This document shows positions 6,862-14,063 of a DNA stretch of 14,661 nucleotides, one piece after another. The notes under the pieces are model-generated. The model searched no databases. It was not told the DNA's origin and saw only the letters and a list, made by a program, of their open reading frames with translations. Both the position numbers and the translations under genes were made by a program. The stretch comes from JANXPZ01 sp033853925. Its GTDB lineage: Bacteria > Eisenbacteria > RBG-16-71-46. Position 1 is the stretch's first letter. Each line of letters opens with the position of its first letter. The stretch is taken from the NCBI GenBank assembly GCA_033853925.1, contig JAWOLC010000183.1:1-14661 (forward strand), read 5' to 3'.

Positions 6862-7371
6862 TCAGTCACCGAACAGCGCGTCGACTTCCTGGCTCGCGGC
6901 CAGCGCGAACTCGGGGCTCGTGGGCTCCATGTGCAGCAATGGCTGCACCTCCGGCTCCCTGATCCCCACCTTCTCGAACAGGCCCTGGAACACTTCGCCC
7001 AGATCCTCGGCCGCCCGCCGCGCGCGATAGCGCACGAGGCCCAGCGTGCTGCGGCGGTCGAAGACGGTGCACATGATGACCCGTCCCGCCATCAGGCACG
7101 AATGCACCGAGCGATCGCGCCCTTCGCACACGACCGCCTCGACTCCCTCTTCTCCAAGGAGCTGAGAGAGTTCGGCGTTGGCCGTGAAATCCGCGGCCGC
7201 GAGGCTCGCGAATGCCGTGGCGTCGAAGTCGCCGGTGCGTCCGGCCGAGGTGATGAGCTGGCCGGAGCGATCCACCAGATGCACGGAGAGGGCGTTGGTC
7301 CGTTCGAGCAGCTCGTTCAGGACGCGGTCGATGGACCGGAAGTCCCTTTCAAATAGAGTCCATTGAGGCAT
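6862..7371 (-). CDS. Roadblock/LC7-domain protein (putative MglA partner)
   Basis: A 169-residue protein with a Roadblock/LC7 domain over about residues 12-130: an N-terminal helix FRSIDRVLNELLERTNALSV (11-30), LVDRSGQLITSAG (32-44), ADFTANAELSQLLGEEG (60-76) and a late strand VIMCTVFDRRSTLGLVRYRA (98-117). Members such as MglB act as GTPase-activating or scaffolding partners of MglA-type GTPases. The extra C-terminal extension (135-169) ends in an acidic segment QEVDALFGD. The gene is 147 bases upstream of mglA, which has its own ribosome site; that gap holds no recognisable feature. The ATG at 7371 is preceded by GGGGGAAG. Partnership with the neighbouring GTPase is inference from gene order. 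Confidence 0.88.
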   Translation of the reverse strand: MPQWTLFERDFRSIDRVLNELLERTNALSVHLVDRSGQLITSAGRTGDFDATAFASLAAADFTANAELSQLLGEEGVEAVVCEGRDRSVHSCLMAGRVIMCTVFDRRSTLGLVRYRARRAAEDLGEVFQGLFEKVGIREPEVQPLLHMEPTSPEFALAASQEVDALFGD

Positions 7372-7501
7372 GGCTTCCCCCGCCAGTCATAGCCCGAAGG
7401 CCGCTGGACAGACTCCAGGCACGTCCCTGTGAACCAAGGTGATGGGTACCATGCGGCGAGCAAAGCAGCAAGAGGAGTTTGCGGCGCTTCCCGGCCGGGG
7501 G

Positions 7502-7556
7502 CCGCCAGGGCTCGGGAGGCCGTCAGGGCTCGGAGGGGGCCGTCAGGGCTTGGGGG
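7502..7556. repeat. Short tandem repeat across the 3' end of the CNNM/CBS gene
   Basis: Three adjacent near-copies of CCGYCAGGGCTCGGRGG (starting at 7502, 7520 and 7540). The third covers the stop codon of the CNNM/CBS protein gene, so the repeat array lies mostly in the untranslated region. It is too degenerate to be a terminator stem and has no T tract. Confidence 0.5.
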
Positions 7557-8718
7557 CCGGAGGAGCCCCCGCCCCCACCCCCGGTCCCTGCACCGGGCCG
7601 GTGGCGAGGGAAGAGCCCACACGTGTCTGCCCGGGGGCAGCCGAGCGCACAGGCTTGGCGGCCGGCGCGTCGTGCTCGTCCTCGATCTCCCCCACGATCT
7701 CCTCGAGGATGTCCTCCAGCGTCACGATGCCGAGGAACCGGCCGGAGGCGTCGCGAACCACGGCCATCGGCCGGCGCTCGCGGCGAAAGACGCCGAGCAG
7801 GCGGCCGACCGACTGCTCCGGGTCGGCGAAGATGGGCGGGTACATGGCGTCCTCGAGCAGCACGACCCGGTACTGGCTGAAGAGGTGGAAGAGGTTCTTC
7901 GTATTGACGATCCCGACGATGTGGTCGGGGTTGCCCTCCCACACCGGCATGCGCGTGTGGGCCGTCTCCCGACAGATGGCCAACACCTCCTCGGGCGAGG
8001 CGTGCAGGGAGAGGGCGATCACCTTCTCGCGGGGCAACATCACGTCCCGCACGCGCTTGCCGCTCAGGCGGAACACGTTGCGGACGTACTCCGCCTGGTC
8101 CTTGGCCATGATGCCGGCTTCCGCGGTCTCCTCGACCAGCATGCCCAGCTCCTGCACCGAGTGCACGTCCTGCTCGGTCCGCGTCGGCGGCAAGCGGAGC
8201 AGGCGCACGATCCACTCGCTCGAGCCGCCGATCGCCCGGATGAACGGGCGGAAGACGCGGGCGAAGGCGAGCAGGGGCCCGGTCACGATCAGGGCCACGT
8301 CCTCGGCGCGGTCGATGGCCACGAGCTTGGGGGCCTGCTCGCCGAGCACCACGTGCAGGTAGGTCAGCAGCAGGTACGCCAGGGTCACGGCCACGGCGTG
8401 CTTGAGCACGACGCCCCAGACGAGCGGCAGGCCCCGGAAGAGCGGCTCGACGAGATGGGCGATCGCCGGCTCGCCGAGCCAGCCCAGCGCCAGGCTCGCG
8501 AAGGTGATGCCCAGCTGGGTGGCGGCGATGGCGTCGTCCAGGTTCTCGAGGGCGTGCTTCACCGCCTTGGCCCCGAAGCGGCCGCGGCTCACCAGCTCCT
8601 CGATCCGCGTCCAGCGCACCGTGACCAGCGCGAACTCGGCCGAGACGAAGTAGCCGTTCAAGCCGATGAGCAGCAGCACCGCCACCAGGGAGAGAACGTC
8701 GAGGAGGTAGGTGTCCAT
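7543..8718 (-). CDS. CNNM/UPF0053-family membrane protein with CBS pair (CorC/HlyC-like)
   Basis: A 391-residue inner-membrane protein. Residues 1-200 are a DUF21/CNNM domain: a first transmembrane segment (5-27) running into NGYFVSAEFALVTVR, further hydrophobic stretches at about 66-80, 97-125 and 139-155, and LGEQAPK (125-131), the family's LGExxPK motif. Residues 205-345 are two CBS domains, with VRDVMLPREKVIAL and VTLEDILEEIVGEIEDEHD as landmarks. Family members are linked to Mg/Co export or tolerance. The usual C-terminal CorC_HlyC (transporter-associated) domain is absent; after residue 350 there is only a Pro/Gly/Ala-rich tail. The ATG at 8718 gives a normal N terminus, but no good ribosome site precedes it. 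It follows recR by 33 bases and is probably cotranscribed. Confidence 0.92.
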   Translation of the reverse strand: MDTYLLDVLSLVAVLLLIGLNGYFVSAEFALVTVRWTRIEELVSRGRFGAKAVKHALENLDDAIAATQLGITFASLALGWLGEPAIAHLVEPLFRGLPLVWGVVLKHAVAVTLAYLLLTYLHVVLGEQAPKLVAIDRAEDVALIVTGPLLAFARVFRPFIRAIGGSSEWIVRLLRLPPTRTEQDVHSVQELGMLVEETAEAGIMAKDQAEYVRNVFRLSGKRVRDVMLPREKVIALSLHASPEEVLAICRETAHTRMPVWEGNPDHIVGIVNTKNLFHLFSQYRVVLLEDAMYPPIFADPEQSVGRLLGVFRRERRPMAVVRDASGRFLGIVTLEDILEEIVGEIEDEHDAPAAKPVRSAAPGQTRVGSSLATGPVQGPGVGAGAPPAPKP

Positions 8719-8751
8719 CGCGCGAAGGGGGCGGCGGAATCCGCCGACCGC

Positions 8752-9351
8752 CTACTCGATCTCGCGCCGGCCTTCGAGAGCGCGGGCCAGTGTCACCTGG
8801 TCCGAGTACTCGAGGTCGGAGCCCATGGGCACCCCGCGGGCGATGCGCGTGACCTTGACCCCCAGTGGCGCCAGCAGCCGCGAGAGATAGAGGGCCGTGG
8901 CCTCGCCAGCCACGTTGGGGTTGGTGGCGAGGATGATCTCCTGGATGGGCTCCTTGCCGAGCCGCTCCACCAGCTCGCGGATGCGCAGATCGTCCGGCTG
9001 CGTGCCCTCCAGCGGCGAGAGCGCCCCGCCGAGCACGTGGTAGCGGCCGCGGAAGGAGCCGCTCCGCTCCAGCGCCAGCACGTCCGCCGGCTGCTCGACG
9101 ACGCAGACCACGTGCGGATCGCGCTGCGGATCCCGGTCGATCAGGCAGGGGTCTTCCTCGCTGAAGAGCCCGCAGACGCTGCAGAAGCCCACCTTCTCGC
9201 GGGCCGCCTGGATCGCCTCGGCCAGCCGGAGCGCCTCCTCGCGGGGCACCCGCATCAGGTGCAGGGCCAACCGCTGGGCGCTCTTCTGCCCCACGCTCGG
9301 GAGCTTCATCAGCTCCTCGATGAGCTGTTCGAGATAGCGGGAGGAGTACAT
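8752..9351 (-). CDS. recR: Recombination protein RecR, with variant zinc finger
   Basis: A 199-residue RecR, full length, which works with RecF/RecO to load RecA at gaps. Helix-hairpin-helix LPSVGQKSAQRLALHLM (17-33), zinc-finger region CSVCGLFSEEDPCLID (57-72), TOPRIM start VVCVVEQPADVLALE (81-95), YHVLGGALSPLEG (104-116) and the C-terminal LEYSDQVTLARALEGRRE. Two family positions differ. The fourth zinc ligand, normally Cys, is Asp72 (CLID instead of CxxC), and the TOPRIM VEGEATA segment reads VAGEATA, with Ala148 in place of Glu. Both are unambiguous in the DNA and the frame is otherwise intact, so this looks like a real variant, not decay. The ATG at 9351 is 16 bases after the ybaB stop, in the common dnaX-ybaB-recR cluster. 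Confidence 0.96.
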   Translation of the reverse strand: MYSSRYLEQLIEELMKLPSVGQKSAQRLALHLMRVPREEALRLAEAIQAAREKVGFCSVCGLFSEEDPCLIDRDPQRDPHVVCVVEQPADVLALERSGSFRGRYHVLGGALSPLEGTQPDDLRIRELVERLGKEPIQEIILATNPNVAGEATALYLSRLLAPLGVKVTRIARGVPMGSDLEYSDQVTLARALEGRREIE

Positions 9352-9367
9352 GCCGGGGGCCGAAAGA

Positions 9368-9673
9368 TCAGAACGGCAGCCCGAGGCCGCCGGTGAGCTT
9401 CCCGAGCGTCTCGCGCATCCGCTCCTCGGAGGCGCGCTGCGCCTCGCCGACGGCCGCCAGGATGAGGTCCTCGAGCAGCGAGGCGTCGCTCTCCTTGAGA
9501 GCCTCGGGGCTGATCGTCAGCTCGCGCAGCATCTGCTTGCCGTCCACCACCGCCTTCACCATCCCGCCGCCCGCGCTGGCCTCGTAGCGCTCGTCCGCCA
9601 GCTTCTCCTGCACCTCGCTCATCTGCTTCTGGAGCTTCTGGGCCTGCTTCACCATGTCGCCGAAACTCTTCAT
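9368..9673 (-). CDS. ybaB: YbaB/EbfC nucleoid-associated protein
   Basis: A 101-residue protein of the YbaB/EbfC family, small dimeric DNA-binding proteins encoded between dnaX and recR in many bacteria. It begins MKSFGDMVKQAQKLQKQMSE, has the central GGGMVKAVVDGKQMLRELTI segment (35-54) and SLLEDLILAAVGEAQRASEE (65-84), and ends with the usual Gly-rich LTGGLGLPF. Length is typical. The ATG at 9673 is preceded by AAAGGA at eight bases. It is 63 bases downstream of dnaX and 16 bases upstream of recR, so the three are probably one operon. Confidence 0.95.
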   Translation of the reverse strand: MKSFGDMVKQAQKLQKQMSEVQEKLADERYEASAGGGMVKAVVDGKQMLRELTISPEALKESDASLLEDLILAAVGEAQRASEERMRETLGKLTGGLGLPF

Positions 9674-9736
9674 GCCTCCGTCCTTTCACGGGCGCGGCGC
9701 GGGGTCGGGCTCCCTCCGGGAAATCGCCGGCGGAGC

Positions 9737-11647
9737 CTACGGCTCGATCGCCTCGCCCTGGAAGAACTCGATCGCCCGCTCCACCATCGGGGCCACCTCG
9801 GCCATATCCGGTCGCCGCCGCGCTCCGCTCGCGCCCGCGGACACGCAGCGCAGCGTCAGCTTCCTCCCGAAGGCGCGCGCCACCTCCTCCTGGACGAGGG
9901 CCCGGTTCTCCTTCTCCTCCACGACCGTGCGGTGCAGATCGTCCATGGCCACGATCACCGCCTCGTCGGCCAGCCCCGCGAAGCGGCTCTCCTCGAGGAA
10001 CGCGCCCAGCAGGCGCTTGCGAGCGTTGATGCCGGTGAGCGCCTCCCGCCAGCAGCGCGCGGTCTCCTGGTCGGGCTCGACCTCGGCCTCGAGCGTCGCG
10101 GTCCGGGCCTCCGCGCCCGAGATCTCCGGCCAGACCGGCTCGCCCGCGGCGCGGGACCCCGTCCCCGTCTCGACCGCCGCGCGGGAGATCGGCTCGCCGC
10201 CCAGGCCGAAGGCCGCGAGCGGCGAGGGCGAGACATCCGGGACGGCCGGCAGCGACATGGCGGTTCCGGGCGCGGACGGCGCGAGGCCGGCCTCGGGGCC
10301 GGACTCGCGCGGCGAGAACGAAGCGCTTGTCGCATGCGGCGGCCCGGACACTCCCGTCGCGCCACGCCCCGGGCGAGGCGGCGAGGCGGAGGACGCCCCC
10401 GCCCGCGCCGGGCGCGGCTCGGGTGCCGGAGTCCCGCGTCCGCCGCCCGTCCCGCCCGCGCCGGTCGTCAGGCGCCTCTCCAGGGCCTCGAGCTTCTCGA
10501 GGATCTCGGCCAGGGTCTCGCCCGGCTCGAGCGTGGCCATCTGCACCACCGCCGCCTCGAGATGGACGAGCGGCTGCGAGCTGTCGCGCATCGGCCACGA
10601 GACCTCGGACGAGAGTTTCAGGAGCCGCAGCAGATCGCTCTCGCTCCACGACTCGCCCTGGGCCTTCAGCCGCTCCAGGTCCTCGCGCGCCAGCGCCACC
10701 AGGTCGCCCGCCTCGGGGTCAACCTTGAGGATCAGCAGGTGGCGGACGTGCTCGCTCAGGCCCTCGGCCAGGTCGCGGGCGTCGAGGCCCTTCTCGAAGG
10801 CCTGGTGGAGCGCGCGCAGCGCCGCCTTCGGATCGCGGGCCAGGATCGCGCCGGCGATCGTGAAGAAGGCCTCGCGATCGGCGATGCCCAGCACGCGACG
10901 CACCAGCTCCTCGTTCACCTCGGGCTCGCCGGCCGAGACCACCTGGTCGAGCGCGCTCACCGCGTCGCGCATCGAGCCCTCGCTCTTGTGGGCGAGCAGC
11001 AGCGCCGCGCCCTCGGTGAGGCCGAAGCGCGTGCCCTCCGCGTCGGCGGCCTCGCGCTTCTGGATGTCGAGCAGCCGGTCCGCCACCTTGCGCAACGGCA
11101 CGCGCGCGAAGTCGAAGCGCTGGGTGCGCGAGCGGATCGTCTCGGGCAGCTTCTGCGGGTCCGTGGTGGCGAAGACGAACACCAGGTGGGGCGGCGGCTC
11201 CTCGAGCGTCTTGAGGAGCGCGGCAAAGGCGTCGTTCGAGAGCTGGTGGACCTCGTCGATGATGACCACGCGATACTTGCCGCCCGTCGGGGAGAAGCGG
11301 ACCTTCTCGCGCAGGGCCTGGACGTCGGCGATGCCGCGGTTCGAGGCGCCGTCGATCTCGGCCACGTCGAGGGACACGCCGGCCGTGATCTCCTGGCACG
11401 ACGTGCACTCGTTGCAGGGCTCGGCCGCGCTGCGTCCGTTCTCGCCGCGCTTCTGGCAGTCGAGCGCCTTGGCGATCAGCCGGGCGCAGGTCGTCTTGCC
11501 CACGCCGCGGGCGCCGGTGAAGAGGTAGGCGTGGGCGACGCGGCCGCCTTCGAGCGCGCGGGTGAGCACCCGCGTGACATGCTCCTGCCCGATCATGTCG
11601 GCGAAGGTCTGCGGCCGGTACTTCAGGGCGAGAGCGCGATGGGCCAT
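9737..11647 (-). CDS. dnaX: DNA polymerase III subunit tau (DnaX)
   Basis: A 636-residue clamp-loader ATPase. It opens MAHRALALKYRPQTFADMIG; Walker A GARGVGKT (45-52), zinc-binding cysteines at 64, 78, 81 and 84, Walker B VVIIDEVHQ (127-135), sensor-1 FATTDPQKLPETI (159-171) and a GSMRDAVSALDQ sensor-2 segment. Domain III follows to about residue 370. A long Pro/Gly/Ala linker (about 400-500) leads to a C-terminal tau-type domain ending near KLTLRC. Tau ties the loader to the replicase and helicase. The shorter gamma form needs a slippery A-rich codon run or similar; none is evident, so gamma is unproven here. The ATG at 11647 was chosen because the family sequence starts there; an ATG four codons earlier is possible. 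It lies 196 bases after the SRP RNA gene. Confidence 0.97.
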   Translation of the reverse strand: MAHRALALKYRPQTFADMIGQEHVTRVLTRALEGGRVAHAYLFTGARGVGKTTCARLIAKALDCQKRGENGRSAAEPCNECTSCQEITAGVSLDVAEIDGASNRGIADVQALREKVRFSPTGGKYRVVIIDEVHQLSNDAFAALLKTLEEPPPHLVFVFATTDPQKLPETIRSRTQRFDFARVPLRKVADRLLDIQKREAADAEGTRFGLTEGAALLLAHKSEGSMRDAVSALDQVVSAGEPEVNEELVRRVLGIADREAFFTIAGAILARDPKAALRALHQAFEKGLDARDLAEGLSEHVRHLLILKVDPEAGDLVALAREDLERLKAQGESWSESDLLRLLKLSSEVSWPMRDSSQPLVHLEAAVVQMATLEPGETLAEILEKLEALERRLTTGAGGTGGGRGTPAPEPRPARAGASSASPPRPGRGATGVSGPPHATSASFSPRESGPEAGLAPSAPGTAMSLPAVPDVSPSPLAAFGLGGEPISRAAVETGTGSRAAGEPVWPEISGAEARTATLEAEVEPDQETARCWREALTGINARKRLLGAFLEESRFAGLADEAVIVAMDDLHRTVVEEKENRALVQEEVARAFGRKLTLRCVSAGASGARRRPDMAEVAPMVERAIEFFQGEAIEP

Positions 11648-11843
11648 GGCGGTCCCCATTCTACATGCACGACGTGCCGCGAGCCGCCGAGGGATCGCCG
11701 CCCGCCCGGCGCGACCCCGGGCGCACCGCGAACGCGCCGCGCCACCACGGTCGTGGCCGGGCCCGCCGGCGCGAGCCCCACCCACGTCCGAGGTGGCGCG
11801 ACCGAGCCAACGCGGACAGGCCGCCCCTCGACGGCTTGCGAAA

Positions 11844-11942
11844 GGGCCAGGGTGATCAGCGGCACACCCGAGGTCATGTTTACCGCTGCTACCTTCCGGT
11901 CCTGGCGGGGTTCACAAGTTCGGGTTGCGCTGGGCCTGGCCC
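11844..11942 (-). ncRNA. ffs: Signal recognition particle 4.5S RNA, small bacterial type
   Basis: A 99-base RNA on the minus strand. Its ends pair perfectly (GGGCCAGG at 11942-11935 with CCTGGCCC at 11851-11844). The conserved apical part is present: GTGAACCCCGCCAGG, then CCGGAAGGTAGCAGCGGTAA with the GGAA tetraloop that Ffh and FtsY recognise, then GGGTGTGCCG and TCACCCTGG on the return strand. This is the RNA of the bacterial signal recognition particle, which targets membrane proteins. It starts seven bases after the CCA end of tRNA-Ala and has no room for its own promoter. A location just upstream of dnaX is common. Exact ends are inferred from pairing. Confidence 0.93.
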
Positions 11943-11949
11943 AAAGAGA

Positions 11950-12025
11950 TGGTGGAGATGAGCGGATTCGAACCGCCGACCCCCTCGTTGCGAACGAGGT
12001 GCTCTCCCAGCTGAGCTACATCCCC
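11950..12025 (-). tRNA. tRNA-Ala (anticodon CGC)
   Basis: A 76-base tRNA with encoded CCA. Acceptor GGGGATG pairs with CATCTCC and contains the G3-U70 wobble that identifies tRNA-Ala. D-arm GCTC...GAGC, anticodon arm CCTCG-TTCGCAA-CGAGG (anticodon CGC, reading GCG), T-arm GGCGG-TTCGAAT-CCGCT, discriminator A. It ends seven bases before the SRP RNA. Confidence 0.97.
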
Positions 12026-12089
12026 ACGAAACCGAGGCTTCGGCCGCGCGCCTCGTCCGTAAGGCCGCGCGAGCGACCGGGCGGGACGC

Positions 12090-12117
12090 ATATTAGCAGC
12101 GGGGATGGGGAGGTCAA
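12090..12117 (-). promoter_or_regulatory. Promoter for tRNA-Ala and SRP RNA
   Basis: On the minus strand TTGACC (12117-12112), a 16-base spacer and TAATAT (12095-12090), the best sigma-70-like match in the window. It would start transcription roughly 55-60 bases before tRNA-Ala. The bases after the -10 are GC-rich (GCGTCCCGCCC), as in stringently controlled stable-RNA promoters. Confidence 0.7.
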
Positions 12118-12162
12118 GGGAAGTGAGGAGCGCGCGGCGAGCGCTTCCGGGCCGCCCGGCGG

Positions 12163-12420
12163 AGCGGCACCACTCGGCGGCCCGCGGCCGAGCGGCGGCG
12201 CGCGGGCGCGACTCGGCGCCCTCACGGCCAACTCGCTGCGCGCCTTGGCGGCCCACCCGAGCAGCACGCGCCACGACTCGGCGACCCCGCGGCCGAGCGA
12301 CGCGCGCCGACGCGACCCGGCGCCCTCACGGCCAACTCGCTGTGCGCCTTGGCGGCCCACCCGAGCAGCACGCGCCACGACTCGGCGGCCCGCGGCCGAG
12401 CGACGCGCGCCGGCGCAACC
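12163..12420. repeat. 104-bp tandem direct repeat, about 2.5 copies, beside tRNA-Ser(GGA)
   Basis: Two nearly identical units run 12215-12318 and 12319-12420, each starting GGCGCCCTCACGGCCAACTC. In the first 69 bases they differ at one position; later there is one deleted base and a few substitutions. A diverged partial copy (12163-12214) precedes them. The array ends ten bases from the CCA end of tRNA-Ser(GGA). Short Arg/Ala-rich open frames cross the repeats on both strands but lack ribosome sites, so coding is not supported. Apart from the tRNA-Ala promoter at 12090-12117 and these repeats, the 405-base gap between the tRNA-Ala and tRNA-Ser genes holds nothing else I recognise. Confidence 0.85.
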
Positions 12421-12430
12421 GGGCAGAAGA

Positions 12431-12521
12431 TGGCGGAGAGAGAGGGATTCGAACCCTCGAGGCGGTATAAGCGCCTACACGATTTCCAATCGTGCTCCTT
12501 CAGCCGCTCGGACATCTCTCC
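12431..12521 (-). tRNA. tRNA-Ser (anticodon GGA)
   Basis: A 91-base class II tRNA with encoded CCA. Acceptor GGAGAGA pairs with TCTCTCC, discriminator G; anticodon arm CACGA-TTGGAAA-TCGTG (anticodon GGA, reading UCC/UCU); long variable arm with AGGCG/CGCCT stem; T-arm GAGGG-TTCGAAT-CCCTC. Confidence 0.97.
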
Positions 12522-12541
12522 GCGCCGCGCGACGGCGCACG

Positions 12542-12571
12542 AAGTTAGCCGTTACCGCGGGGCCCTGGCAA
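12542..12571 (-). promoter_or_regulatory. Candidate promoter for tRNA-Ser(GGA)
   Basis: On the minus strand TTGCCA (12571-12566), an 18-base spacer and TAACTT (12547-12542), 20 bases upstream of the mature tRNA 5' end and just after the ChaN-like gene. The -35 is good, the -10 is poor. Confidence 0.35.
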
Positions 12572-12610
12572 GGAGGACGGGAGCGGGAGCGCGGCGAAGA
12601 GGCGCACCCG

Positions 12611-13801
12611 CTAGCGAAGCCTGGCGAACCGGCTCCGGATTCTGGTGTCCGAGGCCAACGACTCGGTGAGCTGCGCCACCGTCCGCGCGCAGCTCTTCAC
12701 CCGCGGATCCGGATTCGCGATCTGCGCGATGGCGTCCAGTCGGTTTCCTTCGTTGAACCACCCCGGCACGACGTGGACTCCCTCGTACTCCCGAAGAGGC
12801 TTCTGGTAGATCCATCCGTCGCAGAACATCTCCGCGCGGAAGTCCGGGATCGCGTGGCCCCAATAGCTCGCGCGCCCGGGGAGACGCCCGAGCGGCGAGC
12901 CCGCGACGTCGAATCCCATCCGCCTCTTGCCGGACGGGAGCGCAGCGAAGAGCCCATCCAGCACGCCGTCGACCGGATGGACCTCCGCGTCCGAGTATCC
13001 GCCAGCGCCCGGCCACGGGGAATGGAGGAAGATCAGGAAGCAGCGATCTCCGATCTGCGCCTGGATCCGGTTGCCCATCCGCTGCGACGCGAAGGACCGG
13101 GGGCGGCCGGTCGAATCTGGGTCCGATGGCTGCCGAAAGCGCGTGATGGCGTGGTAGATCCCGGAGTAGACGAGAGCCTTCTCTCCCTTGGCCAGCACCT
13201 CACGCTGGATGGTCGCCGCCATGACCGAGTCGGACGAACCCTCGGGGCGCACCGACCTGCGGATCTCCGGGTCGTCGAGGTCCCCCTGCTTCCACACGCG
13301 GCTCCAGTCGCCACGGGAGTTGAGACCCAGCACCCGGAAGGGTGGCGCTCCCCGCGCCCGGCTGTGGTTCAGGTCCCAGGCCGCGCGCAGGATGTCCACG
13401 TACTCCTGGTACCCCCACCAGGGCCACTGATCCCAGAAGAGGCGCCGGGCCAGCCCCTCGTCATAGGTCGCACCCGCGAGCAGGCTGTCGATCAGGGGCT
13501 GATCCGAGGCCAGCAGGAACTCGAGGCCGAGATTGCGCACGCCGGCCCGGTCCAGGTACGGGATCAGCCTCTGGACGAGCACCACGTCGTGGCGGATTCG
13601 GTGGTACTCGCCCAGGAACACCACGTCGTGATCGGCGAACTTGGAGACGACGTACTCCTCGGGAGGGCGCCCGTGCTCTTCGAGCCAGGGGAGCAACTCC
13701 GCCCGCTGTGACGAGGACAACGCCGACGACCTCTGCCCCCCACAAGAGACCGCGAGAACGAGGAGAGCGGCCGCCCACGGCACGAGGGACAAGCCTCGCA
13801 T
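12611..13801 (-). CDS. ChaN/TraB-superfamily (GxxH) lipoprotein
   Basis: A 396-residue protein with a lipoprotein signal: hydrophobic residues 5-18 and a lipobox-like AVSC with Cys20, so probably membrane-anchored outside the cytoplasm. The core resembles the ChaN/TraB/Tiki (EreA-like) fold: DVVFLGEYHRIRHDVVLVQR (59-78) with the GExH motif, GLEFL (92-96) with an acidic residue, and a second glycine-histidine motif VYSGIYHA (211-218). ChaN itself is a haem-binding iron-regulated lipoprotein and Tiki relatives are metalloproteases, so substrate and activity cannot be named. A striking aromatic segment WDQWPWWGYQEY (123-134) follows the second motif block. The ATG at 13801 has a GAGGTGA site. 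The gene stands alone between two tRNA-Ser genes. Confidence 0.72.
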   Translation of the reverse strand: MRGLSLVPWAAALLVLAVSCGGQRSSALSSSQRAELLPWLEEHGRPPEEYVVSKFADHDVVFLGEYHRIRHDVVLVQRLIPYLDRAGVRNLGLEFLLASDQPLIDSLLAGATYDEGLARRLFWDQWPWWGYQEYVDILRAAWDLNHSRARGAPPFRVLGLNSRGDWSRVWKQGDLDDPEIRRSVRPEGSSDSVMAATIQREVLAKGEKALVYSGIYHAITRFRQPSDPDSTGRPRSFASQRMGNRIQAQIGDRCFLIFLHSPWPGAGGYSDAEVHPVDGVLDGLFAALPSGKRRMGFDVAGSPLGRLPGRASYWGHAIPDFRAEMFCDGWIYQKPLREYEGVHVVPGWFNEGNRLDAIAQIANPDPRVKSCARTVAQLTESLASDTRIRSRFARLR

Positions 13802-14042
13802 GGGTCACCTCACCGAGAGAGAGATATGCGGGGCCCCTTCGCGGCGAGGGCTGGATGTGGGCGATGAGACGGATGCCGCGAGGGGCGCCACGGCCATGCG
13901 CGGGAGCGGCCTTCACCGACCCGCCGTCAGGTCGCTCACGATGCGGCCGGAGCAGCCGGGAGGCAAGAGGTTCCTTGCGGGCCCGCATCGGTCACCGGCA
14001 GAGGCCGCGGAGGGGGTCGGCGACGGCGAGGACATGAGGCCA

Positions 14043-14063
14043 CCCGCGGCGCGGTGCCGCGGG
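14043..14063. repeat. GC-rich inverted repeat
   Basis: CCCGCGGC-GCGGT-GCCGCGGG, a perfect 8-bp stem with a five-base loop, about 160 bases downstream of tRNA-Ser(CGA). No T tract follows on either strand, so it is not a typical intrinsic terminator, though it may stabilise or pause a transcript. Confidence 0.4.

Noticed and set aside
9737..11647. Programmed frameshift in dnaX producing gamma
   Set aside because: No A-rich slippery run or stop shortly after a shift site could be identified in this GC-rich gene.
12016..12378. Arg/Ala-rich minus-strand frames across the 104-bp repeats (peptide MARAARVGRQGAQRVGREGA repeated)
   Set aside because: They use GTG starts without ribosome sites and exist because the DNA repeat is in frame with itself; not listed as genes, though noted in the repeat finding.
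9350..13711. A very long open frame on the + strand
   Set aside because: It runs antisense through dnaX, the SRP RNA, two tRNAs and the ChaN-like gene, with Arg/Leu/His-rich low-information sequence; it is a by-product of high GC content.
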